NCBI RefSeq assembly: GCF_036023875.1
Contig: NZ_CP107931.1
Location: forward strand, 1,426,001 to 1,490,000
Length of the DNA stretch: 64,000 nucleotides
Direction of reading: 5' to 3'
Origin: Mycobacterium sp. NBC_00419
Lineage (GTDB): Bacteria; Actinomycetota; Actinomycetes; Mycobacteriales; Mycobacteriaceae
Position 1 is the first letter of the stretch; each line of letters opens with the position of its first letter. Made by a program: the position numbers and the translations under genes. Of this stretch, positions 27,848 through 35,680 are shown piece by piece. Below the pieces are notes generated by a model, which did not search any database, was not told the origin of the DNA, and saw only the letters and a list, made by a program, of their open reading frames with translations.

Positions 27848-28666
27848 CTAGCCTCTCGGCGGCCGCGGACGGACCAGCACTGACTGCTGGATGCTGCCGA
27901 CGGCTCCGCTGTCGTCGAACAGCGTTCCGACGGTGGTGCCGACGCCGTCCGGGCCGTACATGGTCTCCGAACGGATGCCGACCCATTCCCCGGCCGGCAC
28001 CCGGTGCACGTGCACCGCGAGATCGGTGTTGAGGAACGTGTACTTGGTGATGTCGATCTTCGAGCCGATTCCGTTGGCGCAGTCGGCAATCGCGAGCAGC
28101 CGCTGCACCGGCGACATCTGCTCACCGTGCACCAGGTCCACCCGCGGCCGCAGCCACGACTCCCCCGGCCCGGGGGCAAGCGGCTTGGTCAGCCACAGCC
28201 AGTCGGTGCTGTGCACATAGTTCGGATCGAACTTCTCTGCCAGGTTGCGATTGATTCCGGCCTCCCGCGGCGACAGCGGCGACACCGGGGCGCTGCGCAA
28301 GTCCGCCGTCGGCACCGTCTGGAACCGCCACCCGCTGGCCTTGGCGACCGGCCGGGGCGCACCGTCGGGCCCCTGCCCGAGCATCACCGCGCTGACCAAC
28401 TCGATCTGCTTGCCGCCACGCTCGATCGCGGCGCTGACCCACAGATCGCCGTCGGCCGGCACCCCGCCCAGGAGGTCGACCACCACCCGGCTCAGCCGGG
28501 TGTCGTCGCGCCGGTCGCACTGCTCCATCGCCCGCACCAACAATGCCGACACCGGCCCGCCGTGCTGGATGTGCGACGACCACGTACTGCGAACCATGTC
28601 GGTGGCCCGGAACTTCTCCCCCCGCGGATCGGCGGGGTCGACGAGTTCGTAGTAGCTGTCGGTCAT
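27848..28666 (-). CDS. Acyl-CoA thioesterase-like hot-dog protein
   Basis: The 272-residue protein resembles TesB-like double hot-dog thioesterases of actinobacteria: an N-terminal half with WSSHIQHGGPVSALLVRA (substrate-binding helix) and a C-terminal half with GIGSKIDITKYTFLNTDL and a terminal GTLFDDSGAVGSIQQSVLV. The fold is inferred from pattern; the acyl substrate is unknown. ATG at 28666 is chosen because GAAAGG lies five bases upstream; a GTG at 28672, which would overlap the lactonase stop by four bases, is the alternative. It is second in an operon with the SMP-30 gene. Confidence 0.78.
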   Translation of the reverse strand: MTDSYYELVDPADPRGEKFRATDMVRSTWSSHIQHGGPVSALLVRAMEQCDRRDDTRLSRVVVDLLGGVPADGDLWVSAAIERGGKQIELVSAVMLGQGPDGAPRPVAKASGWRFQTVPTADLRSAPVSPLSPREAGINRNLAEKFDPNYVHSTDWLWLTKPLAPGPGESWLRPRVDLVHGEQMSPVQRLLAIADCANGIGSKIDITKYTFLNTDLAVHVHRVPAGEWVGIRSETMYGPDGVGTTVGTLFDDSGAVGSIQQSVLVRPRPPRG

Positions 28667-28668
28667 GC

Positions 28669-29523
28669 TCACCTTTCGATTCCGGGAAAGCCCGCCCCGG
28701 GGACCTCGACCCGGACGGTCTGCAGGTGCGAGGTCCGCGTCCCCGCCATCCGTGCCGGGTATGCGTCGGCACTCGACAACAGGAACAGCGTGCGCCGGTC
28801 GTGGCCGCCGAGCATGCAGGCGATCGCCGCCCGGTCCCCGACGGCGATCCGGTCGGTGACGCTACCGCCGGCCACCACCCGCTGGAACTGATGGGCCAGC
28901 GTCATCGACGTCCACACCCCGCCTCCGGCGTCCAGCGCGATCCCGTCCGGTGGACCGTCGAGACCGTCGGCGAAGATCCGGCGCCCGCTCAGCTCACCGT
29001 CGCTGTCGATGTCGAAACAGGTCAGCCGTCTGCCGATCGACTCCGCCACGATCAGCGTGGCGCCGTCGGGCGTGACGGCCATGCCGTTGGGGAAATCCAG
29101 GCCGCCGGCCACCACCCGCACCGAATCGTCCGGGTCGAGCCGGACGACGACGCCACCGTCGCGGGCCTGCGACCCCACGTAGGCCCGGCCGTGCCCGTCG
29201 ACGACCATGTCACCGAGGCTGGCCGGCGTCACCGCCGACAGGTCGGCGACCTCGGTCACCGTCTCCCCGTCGTAGCCCAGGATCACCCGGCGTTCGGTCG
29301 AGGCGATGAGCAGGGTGCCGTCAGGCCGGAACCCCAAACCGGACGGGGCGTGGCCGGGCAGCGCGACCGTGGTCACCGACCCGTCGAGGCTGACGGTGTG
29401 CACCGCCTCGCCGAGCATGTCCGAGAACCACAGCAATCCCTCGAACCAGCGCGGGCCCTCACCGAAGCAGAACCCTTCGGCCAGTAGGGTTGTCCGGACC
29501 GGTTCCGACTCGAGGACACTCAT
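28669..29523 (-). CDS. SMP-30/gluconolactonase-family lactonase
   Basis: The 284-residue protein is a six-bladed SMP-30/LRE-type propeller: FGEGPRWFEGLLWFSDM at the N-terminus supplies the metal-binding Glu, and LDFPNGMAVTPDG and DGPPDGIALDA carry the conserved Asn and Asp. Family members are calcium- or zinc-dependent lactonases for sugar or other lactones. It opens an operon with the thioesterase and diverges from a dehydrogenase-aldolase operon, with a promoter-like motif between, so it probably acts in the same pathway. Confidence 0.85.
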   Translation of the reverse strand: MSVLESEPVRTTLLAEGFCFGEGPRWFEGLLWFSDMLGEAVHTVSLDGSVTTVALPGHAPSGLGFRPDGTLLIASTERRVILGYDGETVTEVADLSAVTPASLGDMVVDGHGRAYVGSQARDGGVVVRLDPDDSVRVVAGGLDFPNGMAVTPDGATLIVAESIGRRLTCFDIDSDGELSGRRIFADGLDGPPDGIALDAGGGVWTSMTLAHQFQRVVAGGSVTDRIAVGDRAAIACMLGGHDRRTLFLLSSADAYPARMAGTRTSHLQTVRVEVPGAGFPGIER

Positions 29524-29530
29524 GGCGCAC

Positions 29531-29570
29531 CTTTACAAAACATCGCACGAGTGTCACGCTGCTGGCGTGT
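29531..29570 (+). promoter_or_regulatory. Promoter/operator motif, copy 1
   Basis: TTTACA (29532-29537), 13 bases, GTGTCACGCT (29551-29560) and GCGTGT (29565-29570). CACGC and GCGTG form a perfect inverted pair with a five-base spacer. TTTACA and CACGCT have a 17-base spacing, so this may also be the -35/-10 of the dehydrogenase operon. The same layout recurs at 32986-33025. Confidence 0.6.
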
Positions 29571-29609
29571 CATTGTCAACGACCCGCGCGGCATCGGAGA
29601 GCTGACGAG

Positions 29610-30581
29610 GTGTGGTGTTATCGCCTTGTCGCGCCCTATGCCTTCGAGAAGGTCACGCTCCCCGAACCGTCGGCCGAGCGTCTCGGTGACGGGCAGGTGC
29701 TGCTGAAGTTCCTGGCCGCCGGCGTCTGTGGCAGCGACCTGCCAGGCTTCAAGGGTGTCCAGGGCCGGCTGCCCGGCGACACCGGTGCACTGGCCGCCGA
29801 GATGGCGGGCTTCCCGATTCACGAGGTCGCCGGCGAGGTGGTCGCCTCCGCGCATCCACGCCACCAGGTGGGCGAGCTGGTGGTGGGCTGGGCCTCCGGG
29901 TTCGACGGGTTGATGGAATACGTCGTGTCCGACGGCGACGGGCTGGCGCCCTACGACCCCGCCCTGTCCCCCGCCCATGCCGTCGGCCTGCAACCACTGG
30001 CCTGCATCCTCTACGCCGTCGAACAACTTCCGTCGCTGGCCGGTAAGCACGTCGCGGTGATCGGGCAGGGCTCCATCGGCCTGCTGTTCTCGTATGTGGC
30101 CAAGGCGTTCGGCGCGGCGAGGGTCACCGGGGTCGACCCGATCTACCGCGACGACATCGGCGCGAAGTTCGGCGTGGACACAGTGGTCCGCTCCACCAGC
30201 GACCGGTGGGTGACGCACCTGTCGCCACACGACAAGCCCGACGTGGTGATCGAAGCGGTCGGCCATCAGGTCGCCACCCTGAACAACGCGGTGCAGGCCG
30301 CGGCGTTCGGCGGCACCGTGTTCTACTTCGGCGTGCCCGACGACGACAGCTATCCGATCAGCATGCGCACCATGCTGCGCAACAACCTGACGCTGAAAGC
30401 CGGTGTCACGCTGGATCGCCGTCGCGTGCTCGACGCCGCCGACGCGTTCGCCCGTGCGCACCCCGACCTGCTCGGCATGTACGTCACCCACACCTTCGGT
30501 ATCGACGAGGTCCAGGACGCCTTCGAATTCGCCTGCCGCCCAACACCGGGGCGCGTCAAGATCGCGATCGTGAACGCGTGA
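29610..30581 (+). CDS. Medium-chain dehydrogenase/reductase, Zn-type
   Basis: The 323-residue MDR enzyme has GVCGSD (catalytic zinc Cys), IHEVAGEVV (the usual GHE reads IHE) and a Rossmann motif IGQGSIGLLF near residue 150. The four-cysteine structural zinc loop is absent, so it is a short form. The GTG at 29610 has GGAGA upstream with good spacing; longer in-frame extensions are not supported. It is the first of four genes joined by 4-base or longer overlaps (dehydrogenase, aldolase, SDR, esterase). Substrate unknown; a hydroxy-acid or sugar alcohol would suit the neighbours. Confidence 0.83.
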   Translation: MWCYRLVAPYAFEKVTLPEPSAERLGDGQVLLKFLAAGVCGSDLPGFKGVQGRLPGDTGALAAEMAGFPIHEVAGEVVASAHPRHQVGELVVGWASGFDGLMEYVVSDGDGLAPYDPALSPAHAVGLQPLACILYAVEQLPSLAGKHVAVIGQGSIGLLFSYVAKAFGAARVTGVDPIYRDDIGAKFGVDTVVRSTSDRWVTHLSPHDKPDVVIEAVGHQVATLNNAVQAAAFGGTVFYFGVPDDDSYPISMRTMLRNNLTLKAGVTLDRRRVLDAADAFARAHPDLLGMYVTHTFGIDEVQDAFEFACRPTPGRVKIAIVNA

Positions 30582-31333
30582 CCGGCAGCAGGCTGCAGCA
30601 GGCGCTGGCCGCCAAGGCGCAGGTGTGGGGCGGCTGGATCACCGGGCCGTCGTTCCTCGGACCGGGCGAATTCGCCGGTGCGGGTTACGACTACATCGGA
30701 TTCGACCTGCAGCACAGCTATCTCGACGACGCCGACGTGGCGGTGCTGCTGCGCCGCATCGAGCACGTTCCGATCGCGACCGCCGTGCGGCTGCCCTCCG
30801 CCGACCCCGCACCGATCGGCCGGGTGCTCGACGCCGGAGCCGACGCGATCATCGTGGCGATGGTCGACACCCCGCAACAGGCTGCCGACGCGGTCGCAGC
30901 CACCCGCTACGCCCCCGCCGGCGTGCGCAGCTACGGGCCGCTGCGGAGCGATATCGGCCGCGATCCCGCCACCCTGCAGGAGCGGGTCAGTGTGTTCGCC
31001 ATGATCGAGACCGCACGCGGCCTCGACGCTGTGGCCGAGATCTGCTCGGTGCCTGGACTTTCCGGTGTCTATGTCGGGCCGGCCGATCTTGCCATCTCGC
31101 TGGGCGTCGGAGTAGCGGGTGCCACCGCGGACCCGACGGTGCGCGACGCGCTGGCCAGGGTGCAGCAGGCGGCCGTCGCCGCGAACGTGGTGGCGGGTAT
31201 CCACGCCGGGGACGGGAAGACCGGAAAGGAGCTGGCCGCGTTGGGCTTTCAGATGATCACTCTTGCCGCCGAATCACAGGCGTTACGCCGGGGAGCCGCT
31301 GCCCATCTCAATGACGCTGCGGGGCCGCGGTGA
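30578..31333 (+). CDS. HpcH/HpaI-family 2-oxo acid aldolase
   Basis: The 251-residue protein is a class II aldolase of the HpcH/HpaI fold: GYDYIGFDLQHSYLD near residue 35, VFAMIETARGLDAV with the metal-binding Glu, and LSGVYVGPADLAISLG with the metal-binding Asp near 170. The family cleaves 2-oxo-3-deoxy or 4-hydroxy-2-oxo acids to pyruvate and an aldehyde. GTG start overlaps the dehydrogenase stop by four bases and the following SDR start overlaps its own stop by four, so expression is coupled. Confidence 0.88.
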   Translation: MTGSRLQQALAAKAQVWGGWITGPSFLGPGEFAGAGYDYIGFDLQHSYLDDADVAVLLRRIEHVPIATAVRLPSADPAPIGRVLDAGADAIIVAMVDTPQQAADAVAATRYAPAGVRSYGPLRSDIGRDPATLQERVSVFAMIETARGLDAVAEICSVPGLSGVYVGPADLAISLGVGVAGATADPTVRDALARVQQAAVAANVVAGIHAGDGKTGKELAALGFQMITLAAESQALRRGAAAHLNDAAGPR

Positions 31334-32040
31334 GCCGCCGGCGCGTCGCCCTGGTGACAGGGGCGGCCCGCGGACAGGGTGCGGCCATCGTCGCCCGGCT
31401 GCGCGCCGACGGGTTCCTGGTCGGCGCCGCAGACCTGCTCGAGTTCACCTCCGAGGACCCCGACGTGCTGGCGGTCGAGCTGGACGTGACCTCCGAACAG
31501 CAGTGGGCTGCCGCCGTCGCCGCAGTGGTCGACCGCTTCGGCGGGCTCGACGTCCTGGTCAACAATGCCGGGGCGCTGCACCGTGCACCGCTGGGCGAGG
31601 AGAGCGCGCAGGGATTCGAACGCGCCTGGCGAGTCAACACTTTGGGGCCGTTCCTGGGCATCACCGCGTGCCTGGAGCACCTGCGCAGCTCCGAGGGTGC
31701 CGCCGTCGTCAACACCTGTAGCACCGGCGCCATCCGGCCGTTCCCGTTCCACGCGGCCTACGGTTCGTCCAAGTGGGCGCTGCGCGGCCTGACCCAGATC
31801 GCCGCCGCCGAACTGGCCCGCGACGGTATCCGGGTCAACTCGGTGTTCCCCGGCCCGATCGAGACGCCGATGCTCGACGAGACGGCCCGCGAACGCCTGG
31901 CCGCCCGCGCCTACAGCGGCCGCCTCGGTAAACCGGCCGAGATCGCCGACGCGGTGGCGTTCCTGGTCTCCGACGCGGCTTCGTTCATCACCGGATCCGA
32001 ACTCGTCGTCGACGGTGGTCAATGCCTGCAGATCGGCTGA
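31330..32040 (+). CDS. Short-chain dehydrogenase/reductase
   Basis: The 236-residue classical SDR has the cofactor motif TGAARGQG, NNAG near residue 78, a Ser in CSTGAI and the catalytic YGSSK; the C-terminus ITGSELVVDGG is typical of NAD-dependent members that oxidise sugars, hydroxyacids or hydroxysteroids. It is translated from a GTG overlapping the aldolase stop. The esterase gene starts 19 bases before its end. Confidence 0.9.
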   Translation: MSRRRVALVTGAARGQGAAIVARLRADGFLVGAADLLEFTSEDPDVLAVELDVTSEQQWAAAVAAVVDRFGGLDVLVNNAGALHRAPLGEESAQGFERAWRVNTLGPFLGITACLEHLRSSEGAAVVNTCSTGAIRPFPFHAAYGSSKWALRGLTQIAAAELARDGIRVNSVFPGPIETPMLDETARERLAARAYSGRLGKPAEIADAVAFLVSDAASFITGSELVVDGGQCLQIG

Positions 32041-32984
32041 CGTCACAGGCCGACCCCGAGATCGTCCGCAGGCTCGATCCCGCACTGCACCCGTTCGCCG
32101 CTGCCCGTACCGACTTGTCGCTGGACACCCTTGCCGCCGTGCGGAATTCACTGAACCAACGCAGGCGCGAGTCGGCCGTGACCGTCGACACCAGCGGCGT
32201 GCAGATCAGCGACACGGCGGCCCAGCGCGACGGCGGGCCGCCGGTCCCGGTCCGCATCTATCGCGGCGCACCCGCACCGTCACCGGCGGTGATCTATTGC
32301 CACTCCGGGGCATTCGTCCTGGGCAACCTCGACACCGACCACCGCCAGTGCGTCGAGCTCGCCCGCCGCGCCGGCTGCACTGTGCTGTCAGTGGACTACC
32401 GCCTGGCTCCCGAGCATCCCTTCCCGGCCGCCCTCGAAGACGCCGGCGCCGTACTGCACTGGGCGTGGGACCAGGCCGACGCCCTTGGCTGCGACCGCGA
32501 CCGGCTGGCCGTCGCGGGAAGCAGCGCGGGCGGGGCGCTGGCGGCAGGGCTGGCCCAGCGCATTTCCGAGCACACCCCGGTACCCATCGTCGGCGCGCTG
32601 TTGCATCAGCCGGTGCTCGACGACCGTCCGACCCCCGCCAAGGCGGAGTTCCTCACCACCCCCGGATTCGACGGACCCGCAGCCGCACTGATGTGGCGTT
32701 ACTACCTCGGCGACACCGCGTCGACCGGCGCATCGGTGCCGGCGCGCAACCACCGATTGGGCGGTGCACCAAGCACATTCATCACCTGCTCCGAGCTGGA
32801 TCCACTGCGCGACGAAGCCCTCGACTATGCCCGCGAGTTGATGCGCGCCGGGGTCCGCACCGATGTGCACGTCATCGGCGCGACCTGTCACGGTTTCGAC
32901 TCCCTGTGCCCGCAGTGGTCGGTCACCGAAGGGCTGCTCGACATGCACGCCGAGGCGCTTCGGCGGTTCTTTGCGCTACCCTGA
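32022..32984 (+). CDS. Alpha/beta hydrolase, HSL-type esterase
   Basis: The 320-residue hydrolase has the hormone-sensitive-lipase layout: a nucleophile elbow GSSAGG, an Asp in SELDPLRDEA and a His in CHGFDS. The oxyanion motif normally HGGG reads CHSGAF, a notable variation. YRLAPEHPFPAAL is typical of the family. It would hydrolyse an ester or lactone of the pathway served by the operon. The start overlaps the SDR gene by 19 bases. Confidence 0.87.
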   Translation: MPADRLTSQADPEIVRRLDPALHPFAAARTDLSLDTLAAVRNSLNQRRRESAVTVDTSGVQISDTAAQRDGGPPVPVRIYRGAPAPSPAVIYCHSGAFVLGNLDTDHRQCVELARRAGCTVLSVDYRLAPEHPFPAALEDAGAVLHWAWDQADALGCDRDRLAVAGSSAGGALAAGLAQRISEHTPVPIVGALLHQPVLDDRPTPAKAEFLTTPGFDGPAAALMWRYYLGDTASTGASVPARNHRLGGAPSTFITCSELDPLRDEALDYARELMRAGVRTDVHVIGATCHGFDSLCPQWSVTEGLLDMHAEALRRFFALP

Positions 32985-32985
32985 C

Positions 32986-33025
32986 CTTTACAGAATGACG
33001 CCGAAGTGTCACGCTGGACGCGTGT
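32986..33025 (+). promoter_or_regulatory. Promoter/operator motif, copy 2
   Basis: TTTACA (32987-32992), 13 bases, GTGTCACGCT (33006-33015), then GCGTGT from 33020. Spacing and inverted pair CACGC-N5-GCGTG are the same as at 29531-29570, while the intervening bases differ. It lies in the 62-base gap between the esterase stop and the next start, and so is probably a second promoter under the same control. Confidence 0.6.
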
Positions 33026-33046
33026 GCGCCGATCGATGGAGGGTCC

Positions 33047-33610
33047 ATGAGAGCTGACGTGTTCGACCTCGACGAGGGCGTCACGACCCGCAGCCAGCGG
33101 GCACCACGATGTGCCCGCTACGAGCTGGATGTCCTTGGCACCGATGTCGCCGACGTGGTGGCAGGCGCAGGCGGCTGGCTCTTCGACCGGGTGATGGCGG
33201 GCTGGGAGGTCACCGTCGCGGTGCCCGACGGCGTCGACGCGGGCCCACTGCGGATTCTGGGCGTGCACACCGCGGCAGCGCACTCCCTCTACGACGGCAG
33301 GCCGGCAGGCCGCGCTCTCGCAGTGTCCGGGCCGCTATGCAATGCCGACGACAGCGTCCGCGACGCGGTGGGTGCGGCGCTACGGTCATCGCGCACCGAG
33401 GTCACCCTCTGGGGTGCGCCCTGGGTTCCTGCTCTGGGCAGCCGCGGTGCCGAGGTGCGCCATGAATTGAGTTCGGCGGCAAGAATGTTCAAGGCGCAGG
33501 CATTGGCGGCAGCCGGAGCCGGCGCCACGGTGGTGACATCGTTCGAGACGTTCTTCAGCCACGGCCGGCCGGTGCGCACCGACTACCCCGACCTACTGCC
33601 GGTCAGCTGA
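33047..33610 (+). CDS. Conserved hypothetical protein of catabolic island
   Basis: This 187-residue protein is not recognised. It is predicted soluble, with mixed alpha/beta composition, no signal peptide and no known motif; segments such as GGWLFDRVMAGWEVTV and GVHTAAAHSLYDGRP stand out as ordered. GGAGGG five bases before the ATG is a strong ribosome binding site. It has its own copy of the promoter-like motif shared with the dehydrogenase-aldolase operon, which is the best hint that it belongs to that pathway. It ends two bases before the convergent MPT64-like gene. Confidence 0.75.
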   Translation: MRADVFDLDEGVTTRSQRAPRCARYELDVLGTDVADVVAGAGGWLFDRVMAGWEVTVAVPDGVDAGPLRILGVHTAAAHSLYDGRPAGRALAVSGPLCNADDSVRDAVGAALRSSRTEVTLWGAPWVPALGSRGAEVRHELSSAARMFKAQALAAAGAGATVVTSFETFFSHGRPVRTDYPDLLPVS

Positions 33611-33612
33611 CG

Positions 33613-34299
33613 TCACGCCAGCAGCGAGGCGAGCTCCTCGCGCGGCACCACGACCTGCAGTGGACCCTCGTTCTGGCCGAGTAGCTGATCCTGGTCGAAG
33701 TAGAAGACGACGGCTTGGTCGGTGATCGCGAAGTTCTGGTACGTCGCCGGGTCGAGGCCATCGCGCAGCGGCGCCAGAGTCTCTGCACCCCAGGCCTTCT
33801 GGAGCTCCCGGCGGACCGCGGGATAGATGACGTCCAACGGTGCCGACCCCGGCCGGAACAGGGTGTCGAACGTGACGGGACGCCGGGTGCCCAGGTCGAA
33901 GGTGAAGGTCCTCACCGACGTCACCGGGTGTACCCCGACGTCCTGGCCAACCCACAACACCACGCTGTCAGTGCCCGTCTCGGTTGGCCCGGATCGGTAG
34001 ACCTTGCTGCTGACGGACAGTTCGTACGGCGCCGCCCGGTCCGGCGCAGCGACGCTCTGGACATAGTCGAGGAACTGGTCGCGCTGGGCGGCCAGGTAGC
34101 CGAACAGCGGCTGCGGATCGGGATAGTCGGCCGGGAAACGCATGTCGACCGTGTAGCCGGCTGCAGCGGTGTGCAGGTGGCACGTCTGCCCGGTGTCGAG
34201 TGTGGCGCCGAACCCACCACACTGCGGGGCGGCCAGCGCCACAGGGCAGCCGACTACCGCGGCCACCACCGTCGCGCAGACGAGCACAGCCCGCCGCAT
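33613..34299 (-). CDS. Secreted MPT64-family protein
   Basis: The 228-residue protein has a Sec signal (VLVCATVVAAVVGCPVALA) and then matches the mycobacterial antigen MPT64 (Rv1980c) in order: TGQTCHL, YPDPQPL, APYELSVSS, RPVTFDTLF, GLDPATYQNFAIT and GPLQVVVPR. MPT64 belongs to the DUF3298/RsiV-like fold group and is a secreted protein with reported esterase activity. It is probably exported to the envelope or medium. It starts two bases after the stop of a lipoprotein gene on the same strand, so the pair is an operon. Confidence 0.85.
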   Translation of the reverse strand: MRRAVLVCATVVAAVVGCPVALAAPQCGGFGATLDTGQTCHLHTAAAGYTVDMRFPADYPDPQPLFGYLAAQRDQFLDYVQSVAAPDRAAPYELSVSSKVYRSGPTETGTDSVVLWVGQDVGVHPVTSVRTFTFDLGTRRPVTFDTLFRPGSAPLDVIYPAVRRELQKAWGAETLAPLRDGLDPATYQNFAITDQAVVFYFDQDQLLGQNEGPLQVVVPREELASLLA

Positions 34300-34301
34300 G
34301 C

Positions 34302-35555
34302 TCAGGAGTCCGCGCTCGGGTAGAGCATCGACTGGCTCACCGATCCGCCGTTGACCGGTGGGCCGAGCAGGACGGTCGCCGTGTTCCTCGCCGGGTCGAA
34401 GCTCACCAGCGAGGTGGTTCCGCGGCAGTTCTTCTGATCGCGCAGAACCAGGTGGCCGTTGGCCGCGCCGGTCACGGCGGCGCCGGCGGCCACGTCGGGA
34501 ACCTTCACGCGGGTGGCATGTCCGTCGGAGGCGAGCCGGGACAGGAATTGGTCGCAGCCCGCGCCCAGCGACTGCAGGAAGACGCCGCTGGGCAGCTTCC
34601 AGGCGTCCACGTCCCCGAGATCACCGCCGAAGGCGGGGTCGTCTCCCCGCGCGGAGTTGACCGCGGTGAGCGCGGTGGGTGCGCCGCCGTCCAGCGGCAC
34701 CTCCCACAACTGGTTGGCCGAGCCTTTCTCGGCGACGCACTGGGCCAGAAGAGTCTGCGGCGTCCACCATTTGACCGGCGCGCACATGGCTTCGGGCATC
34801 GGCGCCGCCAGCCGCCGGATCACCGTGCCGTCGTTGCCCAGCACAACCAGGCTGTTGTCGGTCCTCGGTACGAGCTCGTTGCCGAGGTTGGCCGTGCCCA
34901 GTACGAGTTGCGTGCCGTCGGGCGACGCCGCGTATTCGCCGCTGAACTGGCCTGCTCCGCCCAGATCCTCGGTCGGGTAGGTGAGCTGCGGATTGCCCTG
35001 CAGGTCAACCCTTTTCAGGGTACCCGGCTTCGAGCCGTTGAAGTGCGTCGAGACCAGCAGCGCCAGTCCGTCGGGTCGGGTGTAGCGCGGGAAACCGGAC
35101 AGCGCGACAGTGCTCTGCGCACCGGTGTGCAGGTCGACCGAGATCGCCGAGGACGGCGTGACCGCCGCCGCGGCGAACAGTGCGTGGCTGCCGTCGCCGG
35201 ACCAGTCGACGAGTTCGACGTTGGCGCCCGGTTCAAAGGTGGTGATCGCGTAGCGGTGCGCCGCCGGATCCACCAAATACAGTGTCGCACCGGCGTCCTG
35301 CGACGCACTCCACTGCGCCAGCACCCAGCCCGGCCCGACCTGCGGCCACGGCACGTCCGTGACCCCACCCTCGGCTGCGGAGCCGGCAGCCGACGTGGCG
35401 GTCGTGGCAGTGGTGGCGGCGACCGTCGACGGCGTGCTCGATGCGGTCTCAGCGGTGGGACGGCCACCCGACGGCGAGCACCCGGCCAGCCCGGCCGCTG
35501 CGAGCACAGCGACACCGACTCGCAGGTAGGGAAAGCGGTTCATGGCGGCACTCAT
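34302..35555 (-). CDS. Lipoprotein with beta-propeller-like repeats
   Basis: From ATG 35555 the product is 417 residues with a lipobox LAGC (Cys26), then a Thr/Ala/Ser-rich linker to about residue 70 and a body with TolB/WD-like strands (VDWSGDGSHALF, YAASPDGTQLVL) that suggest a propeller. GAGG five to six bases ahead of that ATG supports it over an ATG at 35543. It should be anchored to the outer face of the membrane. Function unknown; it is the first gene of the operon with the MPT64-like protein, which may be its partner. Confidence 0.8.
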   Translation of the reverse strand: MSAAMNRFPYLRVGVAVLAAAGLAGCSPSGGRPTAETASSTPSTVAATTATTATSAAGSAAEGGVTDVPWPQVGPGWVLAQWSASQDAGATLYLVDPAAHRYAITTFEPGANVELVDWSGDGSHALFAAAAVTPSSAISVDLHTGAQSTVALSGFPRYTRPDGLALLVSTHFNGSKPGTLKRVDLQGNPQLTYPTEDLGGAGQFSGEYAASPDGTQLVLGTANLGNELVPRTDNSLVVLGNDGTVIRRLAAPMPEAMCAPVKWWTPQTLLAQCVAEKGSANQLWEVPLDGGAPTALTAVNSARGDDPAFGGDLGDVDAWKLPSGVFLQSLGAGCDQFLSRLASDGHATRVKVPDVAAGAAVTGAANGHLVLRDQKNCRGTTSLVSFDPARNTATVLLGPPVNGGSVSQSMLYPSADS

Positions 35556-35680
35556 TTCGATCCTCGGGCAGGCACCCTTGCGATCAGCAGTCAAGGCAGT
35601 CCTCGGCACTACCGATCCCACAATGCTGGCGTCAGGCTAACGGCCCGCGAGCACCCGAAAACGCGAAATTGACAGACCCG

